Part shown: one piece after another, positions 28,361-37,148 of the stretch
Numbering within the stretch: the stretch's first letter is position 1
How the letters are laid out: each line of letters opens with the position of its first letter
Assembly (NCBI RefSeq): GCF_005771565.1
Contig: NZ_VAWA01000002.1
Coordinates: forward strand, 208,160-272,159
Reading direction: 5' to 3'
Length of the DNA stretch: 64,000 bases
Source of the DNA: Nesterenkonia sphaerica
GTDB taxonomy: Bacteria > Actinomycetota > Actinomycetes > Actinomycetales > Micrococcaceae
Translations under genes and position numbers: made by a program
Notes under the pieces: generated by a model
Seen by the model: the letters and a program-made list of their open reading frames with translations, nothing else
Told to the model about the DNA's origin: nothing
Database searches by the model: none

Positions 28361-28821
28361 TCCACCGCCTCGGTCTCCTGCGGAGACGCGTGGATGCGCA
28401 GCAGCCGCCACCGCTCAGCCGGCACACTTCTGCCAAGATCCACGGTGCTCCGCTCCGCGGTGCACGGGTCCTGTATTTGAATCCGCCACACCTCCTGGGA
28501 CACCAAACCGGCCCGTCCTCGTTCGGCGCGGGCGTCCTCAGCCCACCAACGGCGGCGTGCGAACCAGCGGAGAGGTTCGGCGATCACGTCATAACCACGT
28601 TCGCGCCACCACAAGTGCACCGGAAGGCCCCGCTCACTGAGGACCACGTCCACATGCTCGGTGATCCGCTCTGCAGACGGTTCGGTGACCTCTTCGGATG
28701 ACCTCCTCTGTGCATAGGCCGCAGCTGTTTCTGCCGAGACCAACCGTGTCACCGTAGGAGGTGAGCCGAAGCGTTGCCGCAGCTCCAACGGTGCGGAGGG
28801 AGAATGAAGATGTGCTGTCAT
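28357..28821 (-). CDS. DUF6504-like protein coupled to dnaE2
   Basis: A 154-residue Trp/Arg-rich protein with a recognisable core, LPVHLWWRERGYDVIAEPLRWF, followed by RRRWW and QEVWRIQIQ. Small proteins of this type lie between imuB and dnaE2 in related actinobacteria and are labelled DUF6504. The start is the ATG at 28821 with AGGAG nine bases upstream; the longer upstream frame has no support. It is translationally coupled to dnaE2 (ATGA). It probably assists the mutasome, though its biochemical role is not known. Confidence 0.8.
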   Translation of the reverse strand: MTAHLHSPSAPLELRQRFGSPPTVTRLVSAETAAAYAQRRSSEEVTEPSAERITEHVDVVLSERGLPVHLWWRERGYDVIAEPLRWFARRRWWAEDARAERGRAGLVSQEVWRIQIQDPCTAERSTVDLGRSVPAERWRLLRIHASPQETEAVE

Positions 28822-28873
28822 TGTCAGGCTCCTAGCATCATGGCGCGAACCTGATGGGAAGCGCGGAGCACCC

Positions 28874-28902
28874 ATCGTATTCGAACATAGATTCGATAGC
28901 AA
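28874..28902 (-). promoter_or_regulatory. SOS promoter of the dnaE2 operon
   Basis: Reading on the minus strand, -35 TTGCTA (28897-28902) and -10 TACGAT (28874-28879) are separated by exactly 17 bp. The LexA box fills that spacer. Confidence 0.6.
28881..28896. promoter_or_regulatory. LexA (SOS) box
   Basis: TCGAACATAGATTCGA matches the actinobacterial LexA consensus TCGAAC-N4-GTTCGA at 11 of 12 positions. It lies inside the promoter spacer, about 60 bases upstream of the DUF6504-like gene. Confidence 0.75.
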
Positions 28903-29038
28903 TGCAGAGCTTATGTCCCACCCTGGAGACGCTCCCATTCCCTCTGCAGGCACCACACACGCAGCCGCTGTCCGGGGAAAGCTCAGGTCAGCGTGGTCGG
29001 CTGAATAAGAGAGCAAACACGCCAGGGGAGGAGAGCAT

Positions 29039-30628
29039 ATGCGCGTCGTTGTTGTGGGAGCTACTGGAAACGTCGGTTCTGCCGTGCTGGAGGAACTCTC
29101 TGTCCGCTCGGAGATCACCTCAATTCTTGGGCTTGCCCGACGTCTGCCGGATGCTGAGGCTGAACCGTTCTGCCATGCGGAGTGGGACAGCGTGGATATC
29201 CAGCACCCGGAGTCCACAGCAGCCCTGACCGAGCTTTTCTCCGGTGCAGATGCGGTGATCCATCTGGCGTGGCTGATTCAGCCAAATTCCCAGCGGGAGC
29301 TGCTGCGCCGGGTGAATGTCCACGGGACTAAGCACGTCCTTCAGGCCGCAGCCGAGGCTGGTGTGGAGAGAATAGCGGTGGCCTCCTCCGTGGGGGCCTA
29401 TTCTCCAGTGGAGGATGATCACCCACGTGACGAATCTTGGCCCACGGAGGGCATCCCCGGCTCGCACTACAGCGAGGACAAAGCAGCCCAAGAGCGAGTG
29501 ATGGATGCGTTTGAGGCGCAGCATCCGGGAACAGCCCTGGCGCGGCTCCGTCCCGGACTGATCTTCCAGGCCGGGTCGGGATCGGAGATTCAGCGCTACT
29601 TCCTGGGACACCTGGCCCCGGTGCAACTTTTGACCATGGTGCGGCCACCGGTGGTGCCTATGCCCAGCGGCATCCGAGCTCAGGCAGTACACGCCCGCGA
29701 CGTCGCCAAGGCCTATGCCGAAGCGGTCATTCAGGGCGCTCGGGGCGCATTCAATATTGCCGCCGATGATGTGCTCACCGGTGAAGCACTCGCCTCTGTG
29801 ATTTCGGGTCGCGAGGGTAAAGCCAGCATCACTGTACCGTTTGCGCCACTGAAGCCGCTGGTCAGATCACTTCACCGCGCACGGCTGCTGCCCATGGATG
29901 AGGGGTGGCTGGAAATGGCACGCCGGGCACCGATTATGGACATCTCACGTGCCCGGTCCACATTGGGATGGAATCCGGAATACTCCGGCACCGAGGCTTT
30001 GAGCGAGATGTTGGAGGCTATGGCAGACGGAGCCGGACGCGGCTCGATCCCGCTGCGCCCCCGCAGCATATCCGCCTTGACCGAACACCCGCTGCCGGCT
30101 GAGGACCATCAGCTTCCCTCCGGGATCGATACCGGCCTGCTGCGCAGCTACATGGCTGATCATCTGGCAGGTGCGACCGCAGGACTGAATCGCATCCAAG
30201 CGATGGCAGCCGCTTTTGAGGACACGCCTGTCTACCCGGAGCTGTCCCAGGTGGCAGAAGCTGTCGGCTCAGAACATCAGTGGCTGAGCCGGCTTATCCA
30301 GAGTCAGGGGTTTTCGCGCCCGGCAGTGGCCGCCCCGGCGCTGTGGCTGGGGGAGCGGCTGAGCAGGGTCAAACCCTATGCCAGGCCGTTGAAGCGGTCT
30401 CCGGCGGCTTTGGTGCTGGAGACCGAGTTGATGTTGGGAGCTGTCACCGCCAAGCGTCAAGGGTGGGAGGTGCTTTCTGACTATGCTGCGGAGCTCGGAG
30501 TGGATCGTGCAGTGTTCGAGCAGCTGATCGAGGCTGCGGATGACCAGCGGGAGCATTTGCATCGGGTTCATGCCTATGCTCGCCCCAGAGTCTTCCGCAC
30601 CGACCATGCAACGCTGTCCGAGGAGTGA
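29039..30628 (+). CDS. NAD-dependent epimerase/dehydratase fused to a helical C-terminal domain
   Basis: A 529-residue two-part protein. Residues 1-340 are an extended SDR with the Rossmann motif VVGATGNVGSA, the catalytic HYSEDK (Y-x3-K) and RLRPGLIF. Residues ~360-520 form a mostly helical, ferritin-like-looking region that begins YMADHLAGATAGLNRI and includes EHQWLSRLIQSQGF and AAPALWLGERLSRVKPY. I know similar stand-alone actinobacterial proteins of the second type without a defined role. The ATG has GGAGGAGAG upstream. The gene is divergent from the SOS dnaE2 operon. The substrate is unknown. Confidence 0.78.
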   Translation: MRVVVVGATGNVGSAVLEELSVRSEITSILGLARRLPDAEAEPFCHAEWDSVDIQHPESTAALTELFSGADAVIHLAWLIQPNSQRELLRRVNVHGTKHVLQAAAEAGVERIAVASSVGAYSPVEDDHPRDESWPTEGIPGSHYSEDKAAQERVMDAFEAQHPGTALARLRPGLIFQAGSGSEIQRYFLGHLAPVQLLTMVRPPVVPMPSGIRAQAVHARDVAKAYAEAVIQGARGAFNIAADDVLTGEALASVISGREGKASITVPFAPLKPLVRSLHRARLLPMDEGWLEMARRAPIMDISRARSTLGWNPEYSGTEALSEMLEAMADGAGRGSIPLRPRSISALTEHPLPAEDHQLPSGIDTGLLRSYMADHLAGATAGLNRIQAMAAAFEDTPVYPELSQVAEAVGSEHQWLSRLIQSQGFSRPAVAAPALWLGERLSRVKPYARPLKRSPAALVLETELMLGAVTAKRQGWEVLSDYAAELGVDRAVFEQLIEAADDQREHLHRVHAYARPRVFRTDHATLSEE

Positions 30629-30705
30629 GCCACGGTCTCCCTTCAGCTTCGACCGCGGCGGAGGCTGCCTCATCAGGGGCTATCACTTTTTTGAGATACT
30701 CGTAA

Positions 30706-30724
30706 AAAGGTTAGGCTGAGGATG
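30706..30724. promoter_or_regulatory. partial iron-box-like sequence upstream of catalase
   Basis: The 19-mer matches 13 of 19 positions of TWAGGTWAGSCTWACCTWA, with positions 2-12 all matching (AAGGTTAGGCT) and a poor right half. It lies 33 bases upstream of the catalase ATG. An adjacent imperfect dyad, CTTTTTTGAG to GTAAAAAG (30686-30709), may also be regulatory. Confidence 0.3.
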
Positions 30725-30757
30725 TCCGTCCCACCACATGGGGAACAAAGGAGTGCT

Positions 30758-32464
30758 ATGACTGACGACCCAATACTCACTACCCGCCAGGGTCACCCGG
30801 TGCCGAACAACCAAGATCAGCGCACGGTCGGCTCTCGAGGGCCGGCCACGCTGGAGAACTACCATTTCCTGGAGAAGATCAGCCACTTCGATCGCGAACG
30901 CATCCCGGAACGTGTGGTTCACGCCCGCGGGTTCGTGGCCTACGGCGAGTTCGAGGCCACCGGCAAGATCGGTGATGAGCCAGCATCGACTTACACCCGG
31001 GCTCGACTCTTTCAGGAACCAGGGAAGACCACGGAACTGGCGGTTCGCTTCTCTACTGTCATTGGTGGCCGGGACTCCACAGAAGTCGCCCGGGATCCGC
31101 GCGGTTTCGCCGTGAAGTTCTACACCGAGGACGGGAACTGGGACCTGGTGGGCAACAATCTGCCGGTGTTCTTCATCCGGGACGCCCTGAAGTTCCCCGA
31201 TGTGATCCACTCGTTGAAGCCCGATCCGATCACCTTTCGGCAGGAGCCCAACCGCATCTTTGACTTCATGAGCCAATCTCCAGAGTCAATGCACATGCTC
31301 ACGCATCTGTTCAGCCCCCGGGGGATACCAGCGACCTACCGTCATATGGAAGGTTTCGGTGTCAACACCTACAAGATGGTCAACAATCAGGGTGAGACCG
31401 TCCTGGTGAAATATCACTGGTTGCCCCGCCAAGGGGTGGCCTCACTGACCGAGGGTGAGGCGGCCAATGTCCAGGCCCAGGAACTGGGATCGGCATCGAA
31501 GGACCTCTACGAAGCCATCGAACGCGGGGACTTCCCACAGTGGGATCTGTATGTGCAGCTCATGGAGGACCACGCCCACCCAGAACTTGAGTGGGACCCG
31601 CTGGACGACACCAAGATCTGGCCCGAAGACGATTTCCCGCTGAGACACGTCGGAACGATGACCCTGAATAGGAATATTCAGGACTTTCACAATGAGAACG
31701 AGCAGATCGCCATGGGCACCGGCGTCCTAGTGGACGGCCTGGACTTTTCAGACGACAAGATGCTGGTTGGTCGCACTTTCAGTTACTCCGATACCCAGCG
31801 CTACCGAGTGGGCCCGAACTACCTGCAGCTTCCGGTGAATTTCCCCCAGGGCGTTAACGGAAAAGTCCACACTCACCAACGCGGTGGTCCGATGAGTTAC
31901 CACACGGATATAGCACCGGGGCAGAATTCCCATGTCAACTACGAACCCAGCATGCACAACGGGCTTCAGGAGGCGCCAAGAAAGCCGCACAATCCGCCCC
32001 AGGTCAGTGGCCAAGTCCAGCAGTCCACCATTGAGCGCACCAACGATTACGTCCAGGCTCGTGGGCGGTACAGCACCATCGAAGATTGGGAGCGCGATGA
32101 GCTTGTCACGGTCATGGGCACGCTGCTCTCAGATTGCGAGCCCGATGTCCAGCAACGCATGGTGTGGCACTTCTTCATGGTTCATGACGATTACGGCAAG
32201 CGGGTCGGGGAGCAACTGGGACTCTCCGCCGCCGACGTGGCCCACCTCAAGCCCCTAGCTGCCCAGGACTTCACTGATGCCGAAAACCAGCGGCTGAAGA
32301 GTCTCGGCCACAACGGCGACTCCTTGGATGCTGCTCAGTGGGGCGGATGGACCTCTTCGGTGAAGGACCATCAGGTCACCGCGGAGGATGTGCTGTCCGG
32401 CAGCTTGGGTCAGCTGGAGTACACCAAAGACAAAGCGACAGCAGACGCAGCCGCTCAGTCCTAG
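30758..32464 (+). CDS. heme catalase (KatA/KatE type)
   Basis: A 568-residue monofunctional catalase. It has the distal histidine in RVVHARGF, the [17 protein letters not shown] and GNNLPVFF segments (distal Asn) and the proximal tyrosine in [12 protein letters not shown]. The C-terminus extends about 70 residues past the usual small-subunit core. The start is the ATG at 30758 with AAGGAG five bases upstream. It is followed after 15 bases by a lactone-oxidase gene, whose family makes H2O2, so the operon pairs a peroxide source with its remover (inference). A partial iron box lies upstream. Confidence 0.92.
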   Translation: MTDDPILTTRQGHPVPNNQDQRTVGSRGPATLENYHFLEKISHFDRERIPERVVHARGFVAYGEFEATGKIGDEPASTYTRARLFQEPGKTTELAVRFSTVIGGRDSTEVARDPRGFAVKFYTEDGNWDLVGNNLPVFFIRDALKFPDVIHSLKPDPITFRQEPNRIFDFMSQSPESMHMLTHLFSPRGIPATYRHMEGFGVNTYKMVNNQGETVLVKYHWLPRQGVASLTEGEAANVQAQELGSASKDLYEAIERGDFPQWDLYVQLMEDHAHPELEWDPLDDTKIWPEDDFPLRHVGTMTLNRNIQDFHNENEQIAMGTGVLVDGLDFSDDKMLVGRTFSYSDTQRYRVGPNYLQLPVNFPQGVNGKVHTHQRGGPMSYHTDIAPGQNSHVNYEPSMHNGLQEAPRKPHNPPQVSGQVQQSTIERTNDYVQARGRYSTIEDWERDELVTVMGTLLSDCEPDVQQRMVWHFFMVHDDYGKRVGEQLGLSAADVAHLKPLAAQDFTDAENQRLKSLGHNGDSLDAAQWGGWTSSVKDHQVTAEDVLSGSLGQLEYTKDKATADAAAQS

Positions 32465-32479
32465 GCGGGGGAGTGATGA

Positions 32480-33724
32480 GTGGCACAGGAATTTAGGAAC
32501 TGGTCCGGGTCGATCAGCTGCACTCCGGCGACCATCGCTGCCCCGAAGAGCGTCAAGCAGCTGCGCACTGTGGTCACACGGGCCGCCAGCCGCGGGGCGA
32601 CGGTGCGTCCGGTGGGATCGGGTCATTCCTCGACCCCCATTTTCAGCACCGCGGATGTGCTGCTCTCCTTGGACAAGCTGACGGGGATGACCGAGGTCGA
32701 TGCCGAGGCCGGCTGGGCCAAAGTGCTACCGGGGACAGGTCTGCGGGACCTGGGGGAGCAGCTGGCCCAGCATGGATTGGCCATGGAGAACCTCGGTGAT
32801 GTGGACTATCAGTCCATCGCTGGCGCCGTCTCCACTGGTACTCATGGGTCGGGCATTACGCTGGGAAATCTCTCCTCGACTGTCCTGGGCGGCCTCCTGG
32901 TCAATGGCAGGGGAGTGGAGATGCCCTTCGGCCTCGACGCCGGCGTCCCGCGTGAGGACCTGGATGCCGACCAGCTGCTGCGTGCCGTGCAGGTCTCGTT
33001 GGGGTCGCTGGGCGTCCTGACCTCCCTGACCCTACGGGTGGAGGAAGCTCATCACCTTCACCGGCTGAACTGGATCACCCACATTGATTGGGTGCTGGAG
33101 AACTACGCCGAGCTGGTCAGCACGAATCGCAGCATGGATTTCTATTGGTATCCGCGCAGCGACCTCGCCCAGGTGCGCACTCTTAATAAGCCCGGCGATG
33201 AGCCGGAGCTGACGCCGCGGGGCGAGCCCTACAGCGAACTGAAGAAGGACGTCACCGGACCCAATTATGAAATTATTCCCAACGATCGGATGCTCCGCTT
33301 TGAGGAGATGGAGTACATGCTCCCGTTCGATCCGGAACTTACGGCCTTCCGTTATGTACGGGAACGGGTGAAATCAGCGCACCGCGCTGAGGTGGGTTGG
33401 CGGGTGCTGGTGCGCACAATTGCCCCTGATCACGCAATGCTGTCGAATACTGAGGCGGAGTACCGGCGGGGAGCGCCGTCAATGACGATCGCTCTGCTGC
33501 AAAACAACACCCTGCCGTTCCAGCGGTACTTCGATGACGTTGAACCCCTGTTCTGGAGGTTCGAAGGTCGCCCTCATTGGGGGAAGAAGCACCGGCTCAA
33601 GGGGCCTGAGCTGGCGGCGCTGTATCCGCAGTGGGACTCATTTCAGGCCATCCGCAAGACTTTGGACCCCGAAGCTGTGTACATGAACGACTACCTGCGC
33701 GAGCTGTTCGGTGAGGAGATGTGA
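32480..33724 (+). CDS. FAD-linked aldonolactone/alditol oxidase (D-arabinono-1,4-lactone oxidase family)
   Basis: A 414-residue VAO-type flavoprotein. The FAD domain contains RPVGSGHSSTP, where the His of GSGHS is the likely covalent FAD attachment site, and IAGAVSTGTHGSG. The C-terminal ALO domain has the diagnostic FEGRPHWGKKH. The family oxidises sugar lactones or polyols with O2, releasing H2O2. The GTG start at 32480 has GGGGGAG six bases before it. It lies between catalase and an ASRT-like gene, and its stop overlaps the ASRT start. The physiological substrate is unknown (gulono-, arabinono- and galactono-lactone or an alditol are possible). Confidence 0.85.
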   Translation: MAQEFRNWSGSISCTPATIAAPKSVKQLRTVVTRAASRGATVRPVGSGHSSTPIFSTADVLLSLDKLTGMTEVDAEAGWAKVLPGTGLRDLGEQLAQHGLAMENLGDVDYQSIAGAVSTGTHGSGITLGNLSSTVLGGLLVNGRGVEMPFGLDAGVPREDLDADQLLRAVQVSLGSLGVLTSLTLRVEEAHHLHRLNWITHIDWVLENYAELVSTNRSMDFYWYPRSDLAQVRTLNKPGDEPELTPRGEPYSELKKDVTGPNYEIIPNDRMLRFEEMEYMLPFDPELTAFRYVRERVKSAHRAEVGWRVLVRTIAPDHAMLSNTEAEYRRGAPSMTIALLQNNTLPFQRYFDDVEPLFWRFEGRPHWGKKHRLKGPELAALYPQWDSFQAIRKTLDPEAVYMNDYLRELFGEEM

Positions 33725-34131
33725 TGGCCCTGTCGTGGAAGAACGAGAACGACGCTGCCAGCGGCTGGGGAGGCAGGAGGTGGGTGTTTTCAGCCGGGTT
33801 CACCCCCAGTCGAAGCACCGGGTTCGAACCGGACTTCACCTCACGGAATACGCTGTGCCTGCTCAACACGGGGAACGAGCCAGCCTGCGTAGAGCTCACC
33901 GTGTACTACGAGGACGCGGAGCCGGTGGGACCCTACGAGATTCTGGTCGATTCCCAGCGCGTCAAGCACCAGCGCATCAATGATCTGATCGACCCGGAAG
34001 CGGTCCGCCTCGACCGTCCCTACGGGCTCATGGTCGAGTCCGATAAGCCGGTGGTCGCACAGCTTTACTACTTGGACTCACGGAACGGAAACCTGGCGGT
34101 CTCGCATCTGAATCCGCTCCCATTGCCGTAA
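33724..34131 (+). CDS. sensory rhodopsin transducer (ASRT) family protein
   Basis: A 135-residue beta-sandwich-type protein resembling the Anabaena sensory rhodopsin transducer along most of its length. It shares the pattern NTLCLLNTGNEPACVELTVY, then EPVGPYEI, KHQRINDLIDPE and VVAQLYYLDSR. No rhodopsin gene is in the window, so it is unlikely to be a light-signalling partner here. Members outside cyanobacteria may bind small molecules or DNA (family knowledge, limited). The ATG overlaps the lactone-oxidase stop (TGATG) with GAGGAG upstream, so it is translationally coupled. An ACTGAC/GTCAGT stem lies right after the stop. Confidence 0.8.
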   Translation: MALSWKNENDAASGWGGRRWVFSAGFTPSRSTGFEPDFTSRNTLCLLNTGNEPACVELTVYYEDAEPVGPYEILVDSQRVKHQRINDLIDPEAVRLDRPYGLMVESDKPVVAQLYYLDSRNGNLAVSHLNPLPLP

Positions 34132-34142
34132 CTGACGCAGAG

Positions 34143-34412
34143 TCAGTGGTTGCGCAACATGTCGATCAGCTCATCCTTGTTCTTTTGGGAGTAGCCGGTG
34201 AGGTCGAGCTCCTTGGCTCGATCGCGGAGCTCCTCCACCGTCCAGTCCTCGTACTGAGGGGACGTGCCTCCCTTCTTCCCTTGGGTGGAGCGCCCCTCCT
34301 GATTCGCGGAGTTGGCGATGCGTGCGGCCTTCTCCTTGGAATACCCCTGCTCCTCGCGGAGCTTTTCATAGAGCTCTTCGTCCTTGACGCTGGAACGTTT
34401 CTGCTCAGCCAT
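34143..34412 (-). CDS. small Rho-N-domain-like protein (DUF7218-like)
   Basis: An 89-residue, highly charged protein. Its N-terminal half is ELYEKLREEQGYSKEKAARIAN, a helical pattern seen in small DUF7218-type proteins. Its C-terminal half, WTVEELRDRAKELDLTG and KDELIDMLRNH, matches a Rho-termination-factor N-terminal (SAP-like) fold. I chose the ATG at 34412 because GGAGG precedes it at nine bases. It follows the SDR gene with five bases between. It may bind nucleic acid, and its role is unknown. Confidence 0.8.
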   Translation of the reverse strand: MAEQKRSSVKDEELYEKLREEQGYSKEKAARIANSANQEGRSTQGKKGGTSPQYEDWTVEELRDRAKELDLTGYSQKNKDELIDMLRNH

Positions 34413-34417
34413 AATTC

Positions 34418-35317
34418 TCATCCTCCTGTAAATGGTTTGCCCCCGGTGACCGGAATCACCGCGCCAGAGGTGTAGCTGGCCTGCTCCGAGGCCAGGTACA
34501 CGTAGGCCCCAGCAAGCTCGGCCGGTTGACCCGGTCGGCCGGTGGGGGTGTCCTGCCCGAATTCCTGCACTTTGTCCTCAGGAAAACCTGTGGCTGGAAT
34601 CAGGGGAGTCCAGATGGGCCCCGGAGCCACCGCGTTGACCCGGATGCCTTTGGTGCCCAGCTCGGTGGCCAGCACTTCGGTGAAGGCAACTTGGGCGGCC
34701 TTCGTCATGGCGTAGTCGAAGAGCGGGGGAGCAGGCCCGGCAGCCTGGATCGAGGTGGTCGTAATAATCGAGGCACCCGGCTGCAAGTGGGGCACCGCGG
34801 CTTGGGCTACGGCGATATGCGAGACCAAGTTGGTGCCGAAGACCTTCTCGACCTCTGCCATAGGGGTGTCGGCAAAGTCAGTGCGCGCGCGCTGATAGGC
34901 CGCATTGAGCACCACGACGTCGAGCCCGCCCAGTTCCTCAACCGCGGTCTGGACCAGCTTCTCGGCCGCCCCCTGCTCAGTGAGGTCCCCCGGACACAGT
35001 GCCGGCTTCTGTCCCGCTTCACGAATGAGGTCCGCTGAAGTCTCAGCGTCTGCCTGCTCCTGAGGGAGGTAGCCAATGGCCACATCAGCGCCCTCGCGGG
35101 CATAAGCCAGGGCCACCGCGCGTCCGATTCCGGAGTCGCCTCCGGTGATGAGGGCCCGTTTGCCCTTCAGTCGGCCGGAGCCCACATAGCTGTCTTCACC
35201 GTGGTCGGGCCGGGGGCTCATCTCTGAGGTCAGCCCTGGCTGGCCGGTGTCGGCATGGGCGGGTAGGTCATGGTCGTGATGTTTGGTCCGGGGGTCGTGC
35301 TGTGCTTTGTCAGTCAT
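34418..35317 (-). CDS. SDR family oxidoreductase (YghA/general-stress type)
   Basis: A 299-residue SDR with a charged 45-residue N-terminal extension rich in His and Asp, the cofactor motif TGGDSGIGRA, the NAAYQ motif, a catalytic Ser in TTTSIQ and the YAMTK (Y-x3-K) pair. This N-extended subclass is typical of stress-induced SDRs in Gram-positive bacteria. AAAGGAG precedes the ATG. It lies between a zinc alcohol dehydrogenase and a small Rho-N-like protein in one operon. The substrate is unknown. Confidence 0.85.
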   Translation of the reverse strand: MTDKAQHDPRTKHHDHDLPAHADTGQPGLTSEMSPRPDHGEDSYVGSGRLKGKRALITGGDSGIGRAVALAYAREGADVAIGYLPQEQADAETSADLIREAGQKPALCPGDLTEQGAAEKLVQTAVEELGGLDVVVLNAAYQRARTDFADTPMAEVEKVFGTNLVSHIAVAQAAVPHLQPGASIITTTSIQAAGPAPPLFDYAMTKAAQVAFTEVLATELGTKGIRVNAVAPGPIWTPLIPATGFPEDKVQEFGQDTPTGRPGQPAELAGAYVYLASEQASYTSGAVIPVTGGKPFTGG

Positions 35318-35347
35318 AATGCTCCTTTGATGTCAGCGGCGGCGGTC

Positions 35348-36541
35348 TCAGCGCACGGGTTGTGGTTCCAGGACGACCTTGATGCACCCGTCTGCCTTCT
35401 TCTGGAACATCTCGTAGGCCTCCGGGGCTCGGTCCAGGGGGAGACGGTGGGTCACGAAATCGTCCACCCCGAGCGGATCACGGGGGTCCTCAACCAGCGG
35501 GAGGAGATCGTCCACCCACCGTTTGACGTTGGCCTGGCCCATAGTGATCTGGATCTGCTTGTCGAACAGCGAAAGCATCGGCAGGGGGGAGGCTTGACCC
35601 CCGTAGACCCCGGAAAGACTCAATGTGCCTCCGCGGCGGACCAGATCAATTCCGGTGTACAGCGCAGCCAGTCGGTCCATTCCAGCTTTGCCCATCACTG
35701 ACTGCCCGAGCTTGTCGGGCAGGTACTGCACTGTCCGTTGGGCGAACTTCGCAAAAGCGGACTGCGCGTCGCCGTGGGCTTCCATCCCCACAGCATCGAT
35801 CACGGCGTCGGGGCCGCGGCCCTGGGTAGCCTCACGGATCGCGGTCAGTGAGGCGTCAGTATTGTCATGGACCAGGATGCCCTGCCGGGCTGCCATCTCC
35901 CGGCGTTCGGGCACCGGATCAATGGCGTAGACGGTCAGTCCCTGATGCTGCGCGATGCGTGCGGCGAACTGTCCGATGGGGCCCAGCCCCAGTACCGCCA
36001 CCGAGTCTCCGGGGGAGCGGTGAGCGTAGGCCACGGCTTGCCAGGCGGTGGGCAGGACGTCGGAGAGAAACAGATACCGGTGGTCCGGCAGCTCATCACT
36101 GACCTTGATCGGGCCATAGTCGGCATGCGGCACACGCAGGTACTGGGCCTGTGCCCCGGGGACGGAGCCGTACAGCTGGGAGTACCCGAACAGCGGTGCC
36201 CCGGAGCCTTGGTCGCGGACCTGGGTGGTCTCGCACTGGGTCTGCAGCCCCTTGGCGCAGAAAAAGCAGTCGCCGCAGGCGATCTGGAAGGGAACCACCA
36301 CTCGGTCGTCCGGCCGGAGATTGCTGTCCGGCCCCGCCTCCACCACGCGACCCATCGGCTCATGGCCAACAATGTCTCCTGGAGTCATAAAGGGACCCAG
36401 GACTTCGAAGAGGTGAATGTCGGAGCCGCAGATAGCGGTGGAGGTGACTTCGATAATGGCGTCATTGGGCCGTTGGATGGTGGGGTCCGGAACGGTCTCG
36501 ACAGAGGCTTTGCGGGTTCCTTGCCAGGTCACAGCTTTCAT
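35348..36541 (-). CDS. zinc-dependent alcohol dehydrogenase (FdhA/threonine dehydrogenase-like)
   Basis: A 397-residue MDR enzyme. The catalytic zinc site is seen in TAICGSDIH and GHEPMGRV, the structural zinc cysteines in ACGDCFFCAKGLQTQC, and the NAD site in AVLGLGPIGQFAARIA. It is longer than typical ADHs, with an insert near VGMEAHGDAQSAF, as in glutathione-independent formaldehyde dehydrogenase-like proteins. AAGGAGG precedes the ATG. It is followed 30 bases later by the SDR gene. The substrate (formaldehyde, another aldehyde or an alcohol) is not resolved. Confidence 0.86.
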   Translation of the reverse strand: MKAVTWQGTRKASVETVPDPTIQRPNDAIIEVTSTAICGSDIHLFEVLGPFMTPGDIVGHEPMGRVVEAGPDSNLRPDDRVVVPFQIACGDCFFCAKGLQTQCETTQVRDQGSGAPLFGYSQLYGSVPGAQAQYLRVPHADYGPIKVSDELPDHRYLFLSDVLPTAWQAVAYAHRSPGDSVAVLGLGPIGQFAARIAQHQGLTVYAIDPVPERREMAARQGILVHDNTDASLTAIREATQGRGPDAVIDAVGMEAHGDAQSAFAKFAQRTVQYLPDKLGQSVMGKAGMDRLAALYTGIDLVRRGGTLSLSGVYGGQASPLPMLSLFDKQIQITMGQANVKRWVDDLLPLVEDPRDPLGVDDFVTHRLPLDRAPEAYEMFQKKADGCIKVVLEPQPVR

Positions 36542-36649
36542 GGCGTCCTCCTTGAACGGTGAGGTTGACGCGGCGTGCTTCGAACCATTCCTACGTTAGC
36601 GACATCTGCCTGGAGACTCTCTGGACATAAGCCGAAGGTTTGGGCAGAG

Positions 36650-37030
36650 TCACCGAGGGTCCGCGGCCTCGGGCTGCGCCGCAGCCAGCCAGCGCGCGGT
36701 GACCAGCCGACGGGCCAGCAGAAGAACGCCCAGTGTGCCCGTGGCCACCAGGATGAAGGAGAGCTCAGCACCACCGTCGGTGAAGAGCACCCGCAGCGAC
36801 AGGCCCACCACCACGGTAAGGATTACTGCGACCACCCCGGCGGGCCAGACCTGAGAGGGCCGCGTCCACGATGAGCTCAGCAGCCAGGCCAGGACAAGTC
36901 CGGCCAGGAACGGCCAGGCGGTGCCGCTGACGGCCGCTGCCGAGAGCCCACTGTCATGCGCGTAATTGCCGGCGATCGCGAACAGCACCACCAGCACGGC
37001 ATCGGTAAGCAAGAGTGCAGCGGAGACCAT
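36650..37030 (-). CDS. DUF3054 family membrane protein
   Basis: A 126-residue protein with four predicted membrane helices (about residues 4-20, 36-51, 65-80 and 90-106). It shows the family features LTDAVLVVLFAIAGNYAHD and AWPFLAGL and a Trp in SSSWTRPSQVWPAG. It ends 108 bases upstream of the ADH gene on the same strand, so cotranscription is possible but not certain. The function is unknown. Confidence 0.82.
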   Translation of the reverse strand: MVSAALLLTDAVLVVLFAIAGNYAHDSGLSAAAVSGTAWPFLAGLVLAWLLSSSWTRPSQVWPAGVVAVILTVVVGLSLRVLFTDGGAELSFILVATGTLGVLLLARRLVTARWLAAAQPEAADPR

Positions 37031-37148
37031 GCAGCCAGATTACAGTCACGGTCGACGACGCCTCGGCCACACCAAAAAACCTTGTCGAGGTTGTGTGCCC
37101 TCGGTTCCATACTGCGAATGATCGCCCTCGCCCTCCCGACAACCTGAC

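Noticed and set aside
30686..30709. OxyR/PerR-type operator before catalase
   Set aside because: The dyad is imperfect and the outer and inner arms are half a base out of register, so no specific regulator can be named.
33724..34131. Light-sensing rhodopsin signalling system
   Set aside because: The ASRT-like gene is present but no seven-helix rhodopsin gene is in the window, so I do not call a photosensory system.
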